Program-made: the position numbers and the translations under genes | Shown here: positions 1 to 10,505 of the stretch, one piece after another | Numbering within the stretch: position 1 is the first letter of the stretch | How the letters are laid out: every line of letters starts with the position of its first letter | Origin: Sanderia malayensis | Lineage: Eukaryota > Cnidaria > Scyphozoa > Semaeostomeae > Pelagiidae | Length of the DNA stretch: 64,000 bases | NCBI GenBank assembly: GCA_013076295.1 | Contig: RQOL01000531.1 | Span: 4,216,001-4,280,000 of the forward strand | Direction: 5' to 3' | Notes under the pieces: generated by a model | Databases searched by the model: none | Told to the model about the DNA's origin: nothing | Seen by the model: the letters and a program-made list of their open reading frames with translations, nothing else

Positions 1-880
1 TTTTCGGCCAACCAAAACAACCAAGGCCAATGTTATCAAGACAGTTCGGTCAGCTGTTTTGGATGATTCGGCTAATATCAGAACATATTCAAAACATTCT
101 TAAATATAAGCTACAATTTAAATACCTTTAACTACCTTGAAATTTAAAAGAAAAAACGTTTTTTCCGATTCAAATGAAACCAGTGAATCAACGCGGTTAT
201 ATTCTGTGTTAATATAGACAAAGTTGAAGAAAAAGCACAGAAAATGTTGATAACACTTCTCCTTGATAACAAAAAGCAGAGAATGGGATGGCTTTCAACC
301 AAGGATATTTTCAAGCCCTTTCGATCATACTATTATGCCGTTTTAACTTTTGATATTTTCGAGGCACTGTCACTGTAAGATTCCAAAATTAGAAACACTG
401 CAACTGTAAGCTTGCAAATTCACAAGTCTTCTACTACAACTACTGATGCTGTTTATGTAGAGTTGGGAAGGGTGTCTGTAATAAATCGTTCTCATGTAAA
501 TATTTTAAAGTTTCATAATCGACTTAATCGTGGTTATTCCAGTAAAGCTTCAGCCATGATAACACTAGACGCTGGTTCGGTCAACTTAATTGGGCTTCGT
601 CTGTAAGTTCACCTCAATTGCAGCATAATATCGCAAAATCCGACTATAATTCTATTATTAATTTAAAGTTCAGCAGTATTTTCAGTCGTATATCAAGAAA
701 CAACTGAATTTCAACATTGTTGAAGATCGTAAACTAAAAAATTATGATTTATTTAAAACAGTTTAAAAACTTGAGACTTATCTTGACATAATTGCTTCAA
801 AGTAAGAATTTTATTGTTAATGTCCACGTTTAAGTGAATTTTACAATTTAAAAATTGAAACGAAAAGAATCGGTGGTAAA
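1..880. other. AT-rich sequence without recognised gene
   Basis: Only short open frames without family resemblance were found on either strand. It could hold distal exons of TMEM128 (minus strand), whose last coding exon was not located, but nothing here matched its expected hydrophobic tail. Confidence 0.5.
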
Positions 881-887
881 AATCGAG

Positions 888-1135
888 CTTCCAGATAAGA
901 AAGAATCTGTGAACATTGCAAAACACATGGAACCTATGTAGTGGAAGATGAAATACACTTCCTAATGCAATGCTATCTCGGCCTTGAGACCTTGAATATA
1001 AAAAAGAAACTAGCTCGAAACCCTGTCTGTTAACAGAACCTTTTTCAGAAAATACCAATCTACAACGAAACATTAGTTTCCTCAAGATATGCTAGAGCTT
1101 TTGTTGTCGATCTCTATACATTGACTTCGCAATGT
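888..1135 (+). mobile_element. Decayed LINE fragment (reverse-transcriptase C-terminal zinc-binding region)
   Basis: Translating from about 902 gives a CxxC...H...C arrangement (ICEHCKTHG, then VEDEIHFLMQC) typical of the small zinc-binding motif after the reverse transcriptase of non-LTR retrotransposons. The frame continues to about 1135, broken by one TAA near 1028. No polymerase motifs are visible upstream, so this is a short relic of a 3' end. The family assignment rests on motif resemblance only. Confidence 0.55.
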
Positions 1136-1779
1136 ACACTTATCCCATGCGTGTCTATCATATGGTATCTTGTTCACTGTATCTTGTTCAACGTTAAAGT
1201 GTTTCGTTATTGTTCCTAGTATGAAATTTACCGCATTAGTTCTTGCGGAAATCCACGAAAAGCAACTCGAGACACAGGTCCTCGGGCGTATGTGTTGCTT
1301 ACGTACGGTTCTTGTCGATCGTCAAATTGAAGTATTTCGTACATTGTCGCTTCACTTTTCCTTTCCTGAAGATTAATTATCTATGTGTGTTGAGTTTTGA
1401 ATATGATTCAAGTGTAGACCCATGGAAATTAGCCAACTATGAGTAACTTCAACGTGGAAGACATGTTTTTCTCCAACTTGATTAGTCGAAATTTGTTAAC
1501 CATGCTTTAGCAACATAGAGATTCTTGTATTTGGCCTCTTAAATAAAGTACTGTTCAGAGTTATGTATGGACAATGATCAAGGAAAGTTCAATGTGAACT
1601 TTCTATAAAATCGATTCCTGCTCTAGAATCCTGTGTTTGACCTTTCTAAAGGCAAAACGAACAGGAAAGTTTGTTTTCTGACACTAGTTGCTCTTACACT
1701 TGCAAACTCTTCTTACAAGATCACAAAAGAGGTAGAAAGGGCCAGACTTGGCTGGATAATCAACATAAGCTTGAAATGT
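1136..1779. other. Intergenic, no recognised feature
   Basis: Overlapping short frames on the plus strand have no recognisable domain; I see no splice-supported gene here. Confidence 0.5.
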
Positions 1780-1872
1780 TGGGGTTAGGGCTAAGATTAG
1801 GGTTAAGGTTAGGGTTAGGGTTAGGGTTAGGGTTAGGGTTAAGGTTAGGGTTTGGGTTAGGGTTAGAGTTAG
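1780..1872 (+). repeat. Interstitial telomere-like (TTAGGG)n tract
   Basis: About 15 tandem copies of TTAGGG with variants such as TTAAGG and TTTGGG. The degeneracy suggests an old interstitial telomeric sequence. It fits an animal with TTAGGG telomeres and resembles the CCCTAA stretches in the satellite near 5-14 kb and at 23.9 kb. Confidence 0.9.
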
Positions 1873-2157
1873 AAGCTGTTCAAGTTAACAAAATGTTGAG
1901 TAATTTGGGGTCAAAATTCAAGATGACAAAACAAAACCCAGGGAGACAGATTAAGATGTTTGATGCATGGATTATTCTTTGACTCAAATGGTAGCTGAAT
2001 TGCCGAGAATCAACTTTAAGCAATGCTGTGTAAAACATTTATGTTTCCAGCATGAAATCAACCACAGTAGGCAAAAAAACATTTCTGTACCATGTTCACA
2101 ACAGAGTTAAATGGCCAGACTAGATTTTTTACTTATAAAGAGAACATTTGTGCTTAC

Positions 2158-3586
2158 CATGCCATGCCAGCAATGAAGCAAACAGTTGCCATTGGTACAA
2201 GATAGGGAAATTGTTTGTCGTAGTCTGATACTCCTTGGATATAGTGATACCAAACAATGCAGGTGATGGCAATCAGCAAGGTAGTGGATAGAAATGCAAT
2301 GCCAGAGTATAGCCATGCCCTAAAATGAGATCGAGACTGAGATGCTGTTTCCAAATGTACCATAAACCCCCAAATGAGCCCCCACCCCTAAATAAACCAT
2401 ATCATCGAATAAGCCCCCATATCATTTGCAAACGTATTGAGCACAGGTATCATTAAAATTGTGTGGAAAATGTATTGCAAATAGCAGCAAGTTTGAACCA
2501 AAAACTTAGCAGCAAGCTTAAACCAATAATGTCTCTGATTGGCTGCATAGTATGCCTTTTATAAGCCTAATATTAAAGAAAAATCCAGGTGAAGTTAGTT
2601 TTTAGCATCCCATGGGCTTATTAGAGGGTTTATGAGTAATATGAGCAATAATTATTGTTTCTCTCCATCTGAGCCATATTCAATAAGTCCTTTACAAGTT
2701 CAAGCAAAAAGAGAATCAACTCTAGTTTCACTTGGCATTCTATCAATAAGGAATAAGCTAACTTTTACCAGTCAACTCTTGGATCTATTCTAATAGCCAC
2801 ATAGAAATCTGTAAAATAGAACACCGCCATTGATGAAACCATCCAGAATATTGAATGCGGGTTTATTCTGCTTCTTTTGAATTTTTTTGGGTCATAGCTG
2901 TCCAGTATCTCTCTTCCTCGCTTTCTAAGTGCATCTTCAAAAAAATAGCCACTTGTTAGTCCAAGTGCCTTTGACTTCAAAGTTGAATTACTTGCTTAAA
3001 CATTTCACAACATTATTTCTCTAAGTATGGATATTGGTCACAACTAAACAAACAGTAATCAAATTTTGCACCTCGCCAAACTACACTGTGCAATATTTTG
3101 CAAATTGGATCAAGATTAATGAAAAACAATTAATAGACAGTAATTGTTAACATTCAATACTTTTACTTTTGAGTGAATTTGAACGTAACCATGGTAGGTA
3201 GTCTGTCTGTATGCCCTTGTCATATGTGTTGTGTTGTGTTATTGTTATTCTCTTATTCTTGTCCATGGGTCAAAAACTTAACGCCTTACAATCTTACAAC
3301 CAACTGCACTGAACAAAAATAACACAGGGTTGATTGAAACTAACAGATAACCTGTATTTAACAGGCAATACCCAATATTTTCCCTTAACCCAAACTGCTG
3401 AATCCTAACTGGAATAAAATAAGGCCCTGTGCGTGAATCCAAATCTGCAACGAGTTGGGTTGCAGTAGGAAGCAATATACACTTACCGTCTAATTTTGGG
3501 TCAAATTCTCCCCGGCGATGTTTTAGCAACGCTTCGCGGATAAAATCATGTCCTGACGCTTCATACTCGCTACTACTACTTGACAT
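2158..3586 (-). CDS. TMEM128: Transmembrane protein 128 homologue (3' end not found)
   Basis: Three exons read on the minus strand: 3586-3487 (start in MSSSSSEYEASG, donor GTAAGT), 2994-2769 (donor GTAAAA) and 2319-2158 (donor GTAAGC). Phases 1, 2 and 2 agree at every join. Exon 2 carries the family signature INPHSIFWMVSS followed by the first membrane segment and the FTDFY motif. Exon 3 adds two more hydrophobic segments around IAFLSTTLLIAITCIVWY and YLVPMATVCFIAGMAW. Known TMEM128 proteins are small four-helix membrane proteins of poorly known role. The final exon (fourth helix and stop) should lie below 2150 but was not found, so the model is partial at the C-terminus. The gene diverges from MSRB1, with 206 bp between the start codons. 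Confidence 0.82.
2360..2635. mobile_element. MITE with CATAAACCC termini
   Basis: Ends CATAAACCCCCAAATGAGCC and GGGCTTATTAGAGGGTTTATG are imperfect inverted repeats. The ~275-bp element has no coding capacity and lies in the TMEM128 intron between exons 2 and 3. Confidence 0.5.
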
Positions 3587-3792
3587 GGCTTAATAGTCGG
3601 AGATGCTGCAGAAAAATACCTGTAAATTTTGCATAGCAGATGCAGAATGCAAAGCAGAAGAATAGCTGAACTATGTGCTGTGTACTGTAATCAATCTGGA
3701 CAAATATTTAGCAAACAAGCAACGGGGTTTGGGGACAGCCAGACAAATGTTCGTCCAAGGAAGCAATATCGAGCGAGTCAAGTCAACACAAC
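3587..3792. promoter_or_regulatory. Putative bidirectional promoter, TMEM128 / MSRB1
   Basis: The 206 bp between two divergent start codons must hold both 5'UTRs and promoters unless undetected upstream exons exist. No TATA box stands out on either strand, as expected for housekeeping-type divergent promoters. Confidence 0.5.
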
Positions 3793-4843
3793 ATGTCGTT
3801 CTGTTCTCTCAGCTCTTCTGCCGAAATATACAAGGACTTTTTTCAGCCAGGTAAGCCATCAAAATACTGTTGCAATTATGAAGCATTTGTTTTTGAACGC
3901 TTCGTTTATGGTCTAAGGTTCTCTTCTCGTGAAATTTGTATACATGTAAGCACCAGCACTTATTACTCTTCGATGTAAAGTTAACTCTTTTTGATTTTAC
4001 CTTTTACAGGTATATACGTTTGTAAAATTTGTAAGAGTGAGCTGTTTGCTGCTCAGTCAAAATATCAACATGATTCTCCTTGGCCTGCATTTCATAAAAC
4101 AATTAAACCTGACAGTGTTACAAAGGAGTTAGAAACAGTTCCACAAACAAGTAGCAATGCAACAGCTTATAAGGTGGAGTGGATGATTAATCAAAAAATA
4201 CAATCATAAAGTTTTAAACCTATACTGTAAAAGTTCTATTAAGCCCTCTTTTTCTATAAAGCACCCCTACTTTAATAGCCCCCACTTTTGAAATGAGATT
4301 TTGAACTAAGACCTCTTGTTTTTGAAATTTTAAACAATAATAATATGGAATTGTGATGGGTCACACTATAAAAGTTCCTTACAATTATTTCGCAATTATT
4401 TTACAAGAAAATTTTTCTGAAATTTTTGTAAGAATTTTATTAATTGTCCCCTCTCTTATAAACCCCCATCTTCAATAAACCCCCTTTTAAACATTGAACA
4501 TTAAACAAGCCTGCAAAGCTAATTGGGCTTAACAGAGTTTTTATGGTGTAAGCAGACACATAGCTGTAAATATAATCTGGAGTGGGCATTCAATTTAGAA
4601 TTGCAGTGGCCCTGTGTGCTACATTAACAGGAGTAAAAACTGAGCAGTGCAGCATTTTATACAAAGTACAACATTTGTTAATTTTATGTTGTTAATCATT
4701 GTTAGGTTTTTTGTTCGAAGTGTCAAACTGAAATAGGACACGAGTTCATTGGTGATGGCCCAAATGGAAGTTCACGTTTTTGAATATATTCACACAACCT
4801 TGAATTTCTTTCGCAAGAGCAAATTGCGGGAAATGCCAAATAA
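3793..4843 (+). CDS. MSRB1: Methionine-R-sulfoxide reductase B1, selenoprotein
   Basis: Reduces methionine-R-sulfoxide in proteins (cytosol/nucleus in known family members). Exons 3793-3850, 4010-4173 and 4706-4843 join in phase and give 119 residues, close to the usual ~116. It starts MSFCS, as animal MSRB1 does. Zinc ligands are two CxxC pairs, C24/C27 (YVCKICK) and C77/C80 (FCSKC). The core HDSPWPAF and GHEFIGDGP are present. The catalytic position after SRF is TGA at 4781-4783, read as selenocysteine (residue 100). Sequence after the TGA stays coding (IYSHNLEFLSQEQ) to a TAA at 4841, matching the family tail. A SECIS candidate lies about 170 bp downstream. The exon 2 donor (GTGGAG) is weak. 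A conventional gene finder would truncate this gene at the TGA. Confidence 0.93.
4223..4548. mobile_element. MITE, TGTAAAAGTTCTATTAAGCC family, copy 1
   Basis: Terminal inverted repeats: left ACTGTAAAAGTTCTATTAAG, right GGGCTTAACAGAGTTTTTAT. TA dinucleotides flank both ends. It sits in intron 2 of MSRB1. Related copies lie near 21555-21890 and 46602-46833. Confidence 0.6.
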
Positions 4844-5008
4844 CAAGGTTGTGACTATACAAGTATAACTACTCATGATGAGATAGAAGTTCTTAAAACT
4901 ATAAATGAAGATTTATTAGATGTATGTAAGTTATTTCAATTTTAGATTAAATTAACAATTGATAAAGCAATTAGGTTATTCTTTCTAATGTTCTTTTCAT
5001 ATAATTAT

Positions 5009-5074
5009 CATGTTCATGAAGTTGATTAGTGTAAATCCTTTATTGTTGGAATATAATCAACTGATATATACATG
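5009..5074 (+). promoter_or_regulatory. SECIS element candidate (form II) of MSRB1
   Basis: The hallmarks occur in order. Lower helix CATGT (5009-5013) pairs with ACATG (5070-5074). The quartet is ATGA (5016-5019) opposite TGAT (5062-5065). Upper helix GTTGATTA (5021-5028) pairs perfectly with TAATCAAC (5054-5061). Unpaired AAA lies at 5033-5035, 13 nt after the quartet. A small apical TCC/GGA helix suggests form II. In known selenoprotein mRNAs this hairpin recruits SBP2 and directs Sec insertion at UGA. Confidence 0.88.
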
Positions 5075-5189
5075 ACAACTTGCAAAGATCTTGTTTGAAA
5101 ATTTTGAAAATAATAGAAATATGATAACAATAAGTCAATTTCTCTTCGCGAAGCTCTTGTCAAAATACGTATTGCACAGCTAGGCCATT

Positions 5190-5320
5190 GCGTGACTACG
5201 TTAGGTTATTCCGTTACGTATCCTATGCTCCTGCGCAGTACCTATGCATATGATACTGCGCTTGCTGACCACCTTTCTCATCCACGTGACGTAACCCTAA
5301 CCCTGACCCTAAGGCCACAG
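5190..5320 (+). repeat. Single diverged 133-bp satellite unit
   Basis: Shares CTCCTGCGCAGTACC, a TACTGCGC half, CTGACCACCTTTCTC and the CGTAACCCTAACC tail with the array at 10.5-13.2 kb. It directly precedes the first copy of the 0.7-kb block. Confidence 0.7.
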
Positions 5321-5330
5321 TAACAAATAA

Positions 5331-6025
5331 AAGCCTTATCAAAATAGGACCAGTCAAATACAAATTTGACGCATCGATGAAGCATAAGGTGCTGAAAGTT
5401 ATTAAAAAATGCTCATAAAGCAAGAACTTACCATCGTAGCCATTGCGCTTTGCTTGGCTCGAACCGATTATGATTTATCCATGAGCCTAAAAAAGCCATT
5501 TCATTTTCTTGTAACATGGTACATCCGTTTTTTCTGACTTGGAAATGAAAAAACAAAATTGAAGAGCTGCAGAAAACTTGGCTTCTTTTTTCAGAAAATG
5601 TCTTTCTCCAACAGTAACGTGTAGTGAGCGGATGCAATAAACTGAACGCAATCAAGGCTCCTCCATTACTAGGCCTAACAGATTTCGAGCAATTCTTGCA
5701 GCAACATATTTTCCTTTATTCAATTGAAATGAGTGGAAAACAATTGCCATGGTTTGAAGAACTTTCAAAAAAAGCTTGAAGGCCATCGCAATCCTCCTGC
5801 AGTCAAACGGTCGCAACAAACTGAAACAAGCCAAAGCAAAGCTCACACCCATCAATGGGCCCAAATGCTTCGGTGGGTTTTCCTCTTGCAGCATCGAACA
5901 CTCCTTCTTCTAAAAAAGTTAAAAAATAACAGTGCTGACATTTTTAAATACTATACAGATAACGTGAACACAACATCACATCATAATTGCCCCAAAAAGC
6001 TTACTATGGCAAGTGTCAAAACAAT
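5331..6025. repeat. 0.7-kb duplicated block, copy 1
   Basis: Aligned by eye, same orientation, with 13435-14101: shared runs include CCTTATCAAAATAGGAC, GCATCGATGAAGCATAAGG, GCTCATAAAGCAAGAACTTA and CTCCATTACTAGGCCTAACA (CTCCGTTACT... in copy 2). On the minus strand both copies keep a splice-donor-like ATG/GTAAGTTCTTG next to an open frame, so the block may carry a captured exon. Minus-strand frames (5428-5655, 5652-5894) match no family I know. Confidence 0.75.
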
Positions 6026-6312
6026 AACACTAACCTTAACCCTAACCCTGAGGCCAATGCATCGACCCATCGACCAGCGTCACTCACAACACATATACTC
6101 CTGCGCAGTACCGATATAAATGCTAATAAGCATACTGACCACCTTTCTCCTCCGCATAACGTAACTCTAACCATAACCCTAAGCCAATGGCCAATGCCTC
6201 GGCCAGATGGACACTCATACGTCATATACGCTCCTGCGCAGTACCAACAATCACGCTACTGCGCATTCTCACCACCTTTTTCCTCCGCATAACGTAACTC
6301 TAACCATAACCC
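6026..6312 (+). repeat. Satellite units left of the BEL element
   Basis: Two and a partial 133-bp units, the first diverged. The last is cut inside its CCATAACCC by the BEL/Pao insertion and resumes at 10506 with AACCCTAAGCC. Confidence 0.85.
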
Positions 6313-6681
6313 TGTTGTAATTTTGTAGTTGATTGTCAGTAAAAACCTTTGTGATGCATAAATTTAATATTAGGGGTGTGTTTTAGGAGATTAACAATGT
6401 CAACACTAAGAACAATAGTCAATTTTTAAATAAGACAAGTAGAAATAAGTTAGAAGTAGAGTCATCGAACATCGCACGAGAGGGTTCATTCGCATATCCG
6501 CATAATTCGCACTTTTTCGCTCACTTGATTTAAGTAGTTTTTAAAGAATCTTTAGTTTAATTGTTGTTTATCAAAGACATGATTGTTCATCAATTATTCT
6601 GAAATTTTTCAACGGAACCAATCAATTAGGGATGGTTTACATTTTTGCGTAAACCATCAAATCCTAACACAAAATACTTCA
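6313..6681 (+). repeat. 5' LTR of BEL/Pao element
   Basis: 369 bp, TG...CA boundaries, followed at once by the primer-binding site. It would contain the element's promoter; no clear TATA box is seen. Confidence 0.9.
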
Positions 6682-6717
6682 TGGTGCCGTGACCCGGGAT
6701 TGTAAAGTTGAAAAATT

Positions 6718-9240
6718 ATGGCAGAACTTACAAAAAAGATTCGCGCAAGAAATGGACACAAACTTGTTGTTAAAAACACAATTGCTAAAGCATATGGTCT
6801 TCTACCGCCAGCTGGTCGAGTAGCAGACATCGAAGTTCAAACGAAATTAGAATCCTACAAAAACACACTAGAAAGAAAAAGGAAGGACATTGAAACACTC
6901 GATGCCGACATTATAAACGCTTTAGAAAAAGATGATGATATCGAAAAAGACATACTAGATCGCGAAGAATTTGAAGAAGAAGTATCAGAAACGATTTGTC
7001 GCATTCAAAATATATTAAAAGCTCGAACAGAATCGCCGCATCGCATCAACTGGGAAAGTCAATCACGGAAGGAAGCACAAGTCAAACTTCCCAAGCTGAA
7101 TATGTTAACGTTTAATGGCGACCCGACGCAATGGATCTCGTTTTCTGAAAGCTTCAAATCAAGCATTGACGGAAATCAAAACTTAGCAAAAGTGGAAAAA
7201 ATGAAGTATTTACAAGGTCTGCTATCTGGTCCTGCCGCAGAAACTATCAAAGGACTATCGCTTTCAGAAGAAAACTACGACGAAGCTTTCGAGCTGCTAA
7301 AAAGACGATTCGGAAATAAACAGATTATAATTTCGAAACACATTGAAAACATAATGGAAATGCCAAAGGTAACTTCATTGTTTGAACTGAAAAAATTACG
7401 CTTACTTTTTGATAAAACAGAAACAGCAGTAAGAAGCTTAAGAAGTATTGGAATTCCAATAGAAAGTTATGGTACAGTTCTTTCTCCAGTTATCATGTCA
7501 AAGATTCCGAACGAGCTACGCTTAATTATCAGTCGAAAAACCTCTGATGTATGGGAATTAGACGACATACTCAACTACTTTGGAGAAGAATTAACATTAC
7601 GAGAACAATGTTCATTCAGTTCGATCGATAGCAATTCAGCCAGATTTTCAAGCCGTGAACAAACGTATCGAAACACTCAATCGCAGCCAACTACAAGTTC
7701 AACGTTGATCGCAAGTAGCACGCAGTTTAACAATAACGATGAACGAAATACACCAAAATGTCTGTTTTGTGATAACCGACATTATTCTGCTAGCTGTTCA
7801 ACGGTTACCGACCCCAACGTACGAAAACGGATTTTACGCGACAGAAGAAGATGCTTCATTTGCCTAAAGCCAAACCACATATCAAAGAATTGCCATTCAA
7901 GTACAAGATGCTATCGTTGTAAAAGTCGTCATCACAGTTCAATATGTGGAGCAATGGAAGAAAGACCTCAGTCTCCGTCAAGACCTTCAACCGAGCCTCA
8001 ATCGAAAGAAAACACTCAACAACAACAGGAATCGGTAACTACAAATTTATTTACCTTGCAAAATGTTAAAAGCAACGTAGTATTGTTGCAAACCGCTAAA
8101 ACCATTGCTCATCCAGTCAACAATCCACGAGATTTTAAGAACGTAAGAGTTATTTTGGATTCTTGTTCTCAACGCTCTTATATTACCACCGAATTAAGAG
8201 ATAAGTTAAAGTTACCCACCATTTCTAGTCACGAAATTCTGATTAAGGAGTTCGGAAATGAAACTGGAACGTTAAATAAATGTGACTTGGTAAATTTAGC
8301 ACTTAAGAGTAAAGATGGGGGCTCGATAACAATATCAGCATTTGTGGTAAAAACAATTTGCAGCCCTGTATCCTCCCAGGCAATTGACGTGGCAAAAAAC
8401 ATGTATTCGCATCTTAAGGGTCTGATATTGGCAGACAGTGGAAGCGGAGCAGAAGATGTTGAAATAGATGTGTTAATCGGAGCAGATTATGTATACTCTG
8501 TCATGTTGGACAAAGTAGTACGGGGGGAGCACAGTAACAGCCCCGTTGCAACTGCTACACGTTTTGGTTATGTGCTCAATGGTCCTGTACAACTACCAGG
8601 AAACACAATTGTGTCTTCTAACATCATTTCGTCGCATGTTTTGAAAAGTTCGGTAGTTATATATAACGATGAAGTTTTATCTAATCAAGTCAAACAGTTT
8701 TGGAACATTGAATCAGTAGGAATAAAAACAAAAGCAGAAATCCCAGAATCCTATGATGACGACATTTTGAAGGACAAGGTATCTTTCAATGGAAGTAAAT
8801 ATGAAGTTCGATTACCGTTTATAGACAATCACTCTATCATACCAGATAATTTCAGTTCAGCAGAACGTCGCTTAAACTCTCAATTAAAACGTTTAAAATC
8901 GCATCCAGAAGTTTTTCATCAGTATGATACCGTTATAAAGGATCAGCTGAACTCGGGTATAATAGAAAAAGTTAACGATTCACATAAAGTAATTGCAGGA
9001 AATGTCCACTACATTCCACACCGGGAGGTAGTCAAAGAAGATAGAAAAACAACGAAACTACGTGTCGTTTACGACGCCAGCGCAAAAGTCGCAAACGAAG
9101 TCAGCTTAAACGAATGCCTGCATGCTGGACCTTTATTTGTCAAAAATATATACTCATCAACAAATGAAAACATTCAAAAGTTACATCGCCTTGTTTACTT
9201 GCACAAATACCAGAGCCATTCATCTCGAATTAGTACCTGA
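6718..9240 (+). CDS. BEL/Pao gag-protease polyprotein with truncated reverse transcriptase
   Basis: An open frame of 840 codons starts 36 bp after the primer-binding site begins. In order: a gag region with the DUF1759 signature (LPKLNMLTFNGDPTQW near residue 125); three Cys/His knuckles (CLFCDNRHYSASC, CFICLKPNHISKNC, CYRCKSRHHSSIC, residues ~350-420); a retropepsin-like DUF1758 domain with DSCSQRSYI in place of the usual DSG/DTG core; and the start of the reverse transcriptase (LRVVYDASAK near residue 782). At about 9115-9130 the frame passes directly into integrase-type sequence (AGPLFVKNIYSST), so the catalytic polymerase is absent. The last ~20 residues are out of the integrase frame. 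Described as a broken element only. Confidence 0.88.
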   Translation: MAELTKKIRARNGHKLVVKNTIAKAYGLLPPAGRVADIEVQTKLESYKNTLERKRKDIETLDADIINALEKDDDIEKDILDREEFEEEVSETICRIQNILKARTESPHRINWESQSRKEAQVKLPKLNMLTFNGDPTQWISFSESFKSSIDGNQNLAKVEKMKYLQGLLSGPAAETIKGLSLSEENYDEAFELLKRRFGNKQIIISKHIENIMEMPKVTSLFELKKLRLLFDKTETAVRSLRSIGIPIESYGTVLSPVIMSKIPNELRLIISRKTSDVWELDDILNYFGEELTLREQCSFSSIDSNSARFSSREQTYRNTQSQPTTSSTLIASSTQFNNNDERNTPKCLFCDNRHYSASCSTVTDPNVRKRILRDRRRCFICLKPNHISKNCHSSTRCYRCKSRHHSSICGAMEERPQSPSRPSTEPQSKENTQQQQESVTTNLFTLQNVKSNVVLLQTAKTIAHPVNNPRDFKNVRVILDSCSQRSYITTELRDKLKLPTISSHEILIKEFGNETGTLNKCDLVNLALKSKDGGSITISAFVVKTICSPVSSQAIDVAKNMYSHLKGLILADSGSGAEDVEIDVLIGADYVYSVMLDKVVRGEHSNSPVATATRFGYVLNGPVQLPGNTIVSSNIISSHVLKSSVVIYNDEVLSNQVKQFWNIESVGIKTKAEIPESYDDDILKDKVSFNGSKYEVRLPFIDNHSIIPDNFSSAERRLNSQLKRLKSHPEVFHQYDTVIKDQLNSGIIEKVNDSHKVIAGNVHYIPHREVVKEDRKTTKLRVVYDASAKVANEVSLNECLHAGPLFVKNIYSSTNENIQKLHRLVYLHKYQSHSSRIST

Positions 9241-10090
9241 TCTTCAAGCTAACACGTTTATTCGAGCACTTCAACGATTTATCGGTCGCCGCGGCATCCC
9301 CGCCTTCGTAATATCTGATAACGGCTCAACATTCATTGATCGCAAGGTGCAAAACTATGTAAAATCTAGATACATTGAATGGAAGTTTAATGTCCCTACT
9401 GCAAGTTGGTGGGGCGGCGTGTTTGAATCTCTGGTAAAACTCACAAAACGATGCTTGCGTAAAACTCTTGGAAACGCAAAATTATCCTATGAAGAATTAG
9501 AAACAGTTCTAATAGAAACTGAAGGAATTTTGAACTCAAGACCGCTTACCTTTGTATATAACGATATATCACAGCCTCCGCTTACGCCTTCGTGTTTAAT
9601 AGTTGGACGTCGACTACTGAATAAACCCGCAATTTCAGAACAAAATAGTGACTCGAATCATAAAACATTAGTAAAACGTTCAAGACATTTACAGTTCTTA
9701 TTATCGCAGTTTTTTAATCAATGGAAAACGGAATATCTTACGTCACTTCGTGAACGTGCCTCGCGTGTATCATCAAAATCGTCACTTCGCGTACCGAGAC
9801 TAGGTGAAATCGTGTCTATCGCTAAAGATAAGATACCACGTCAACGATGGGCATTGGGAAAGATAACTAAAGTATTTCACGGTAAAGATAACATCATTCG
9901 CGCTGTCGAATTAAAAACATCTGATTCAGCTGGAAAATCAATAATTATAAAACGACCGATACAAAGACTATATCCTTTAGAAGTTGATGTAGAAGAGAAT
10001 AAGCAAGATGAAAAGAACTCGGAGCAAGACATGCCAATAAAATTCGTAGCTGACGAAGATGTTTCTGAACTCATATGTAACGATAAATAA
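9122..10090 (+). pseudogene. BEL/Pao integrase fragment with DUF5641 tail
   Basis: From about 9175 this frame encodes an integrase core: ALFTCTNTRAIHLELV, then the second acidic residue in ISDNGSTF, then the glutamate region after WWGGVFESLVK. A C-terminal DUF5641-like segment follows (RQRWALGKITKVFHGKDN, PIQRLYPLEV). The zinc-binding N-terminus and first catalytic aspartate were lost in the deletion. The fragment is also one base out of frame with the preceding open frame, so no functional integrase can be made from this copy. Confidence 0.85.
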
Positions 10091-10135
10091 TCTTAATGTT
10101 CTCGCTGATTGACCTCCGTCAATCAGGGGGGAGTA

Positions 10136-10505
10136 TGTTGTAATTTTGTAGTTGATTGTCAGTAAAAACCTTTGTGATGCATAAATTTAATATTAGGGGT
10201 GTGTTTTAGGAGATTAACAATGTCAACACTAAGAACAATAGTCAATTTTTAAATAAGACAAGTAGAAATAAGTTAGAAGTAGAGTCATCGAACATCGCAC
10301 GAGAGGGTTCATTCGCATATCCGCATAATTCGCACTTTTTCGCTCACTTGATTTAAGTAGTTTTTAAAGAATCTTTAGTTTTAATTGTTGTTTATCAAAG
10401 ACATGATTGTTCATCAATTATTCTGAAATTTTTCAACGGAACCAATCAATTAGGGATGGTTTACATTTTTGCGTAAACCATCAAATCCTAACAAAAAATA
10501 CTTCA
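10136..10505 (+). repeat. 3' LTR of BEL/Pao element
   Basis: 370 bp; differs from the 5' LTR by an extra T in the run near 10380 and one base near 10493. It ends at the AACCC target duplicate. Confidence 0.9.

Larger units (their letters stand above)
6313..10505 (+). mobile_element. BEL/Pao LTR retrotransposon, internally deleted
   Basis: LTRs at 6313-6681 (369 bp) and 10136-10505 (370 bp) begin TGTTGTAATT and end ATACTTCA. Reading them side by side I count two differences, one indel and one substitution, so the insertion is young. A primer-binding site (TGGTGCCGTGACCCGGG) follows the 5' LTR at 6682, and a polypurine tract (AGGGGGGAGTA) precedes the 3' LTR. The flanking duplication is AACCC (6308-6312 and 10506-10510), inside a satellite unit. 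The interior is only ~3.45 kb. Most of the reverse transcriptase, all RNase H and the integrase N-terminus are missing, so the copy is non-autonomous. Confidence 0.93.

Noticed and set aside
1873..2150. Candidate last exon of TMEM128 with acceptor near 2075
   Set aside because: Joining in the required phase gives an immediate stop and the other frames lack the expected hydrophobic helix.
4870..4915. A first SECIS-like stretch (ATGATGAGATAG...TTAAAACTAT...ATGAAG)
   Set aside because: Helix has many mismatches and the quartet is poorly placed; the hairpin at 5009-5074 satisfies every SECIS feature.
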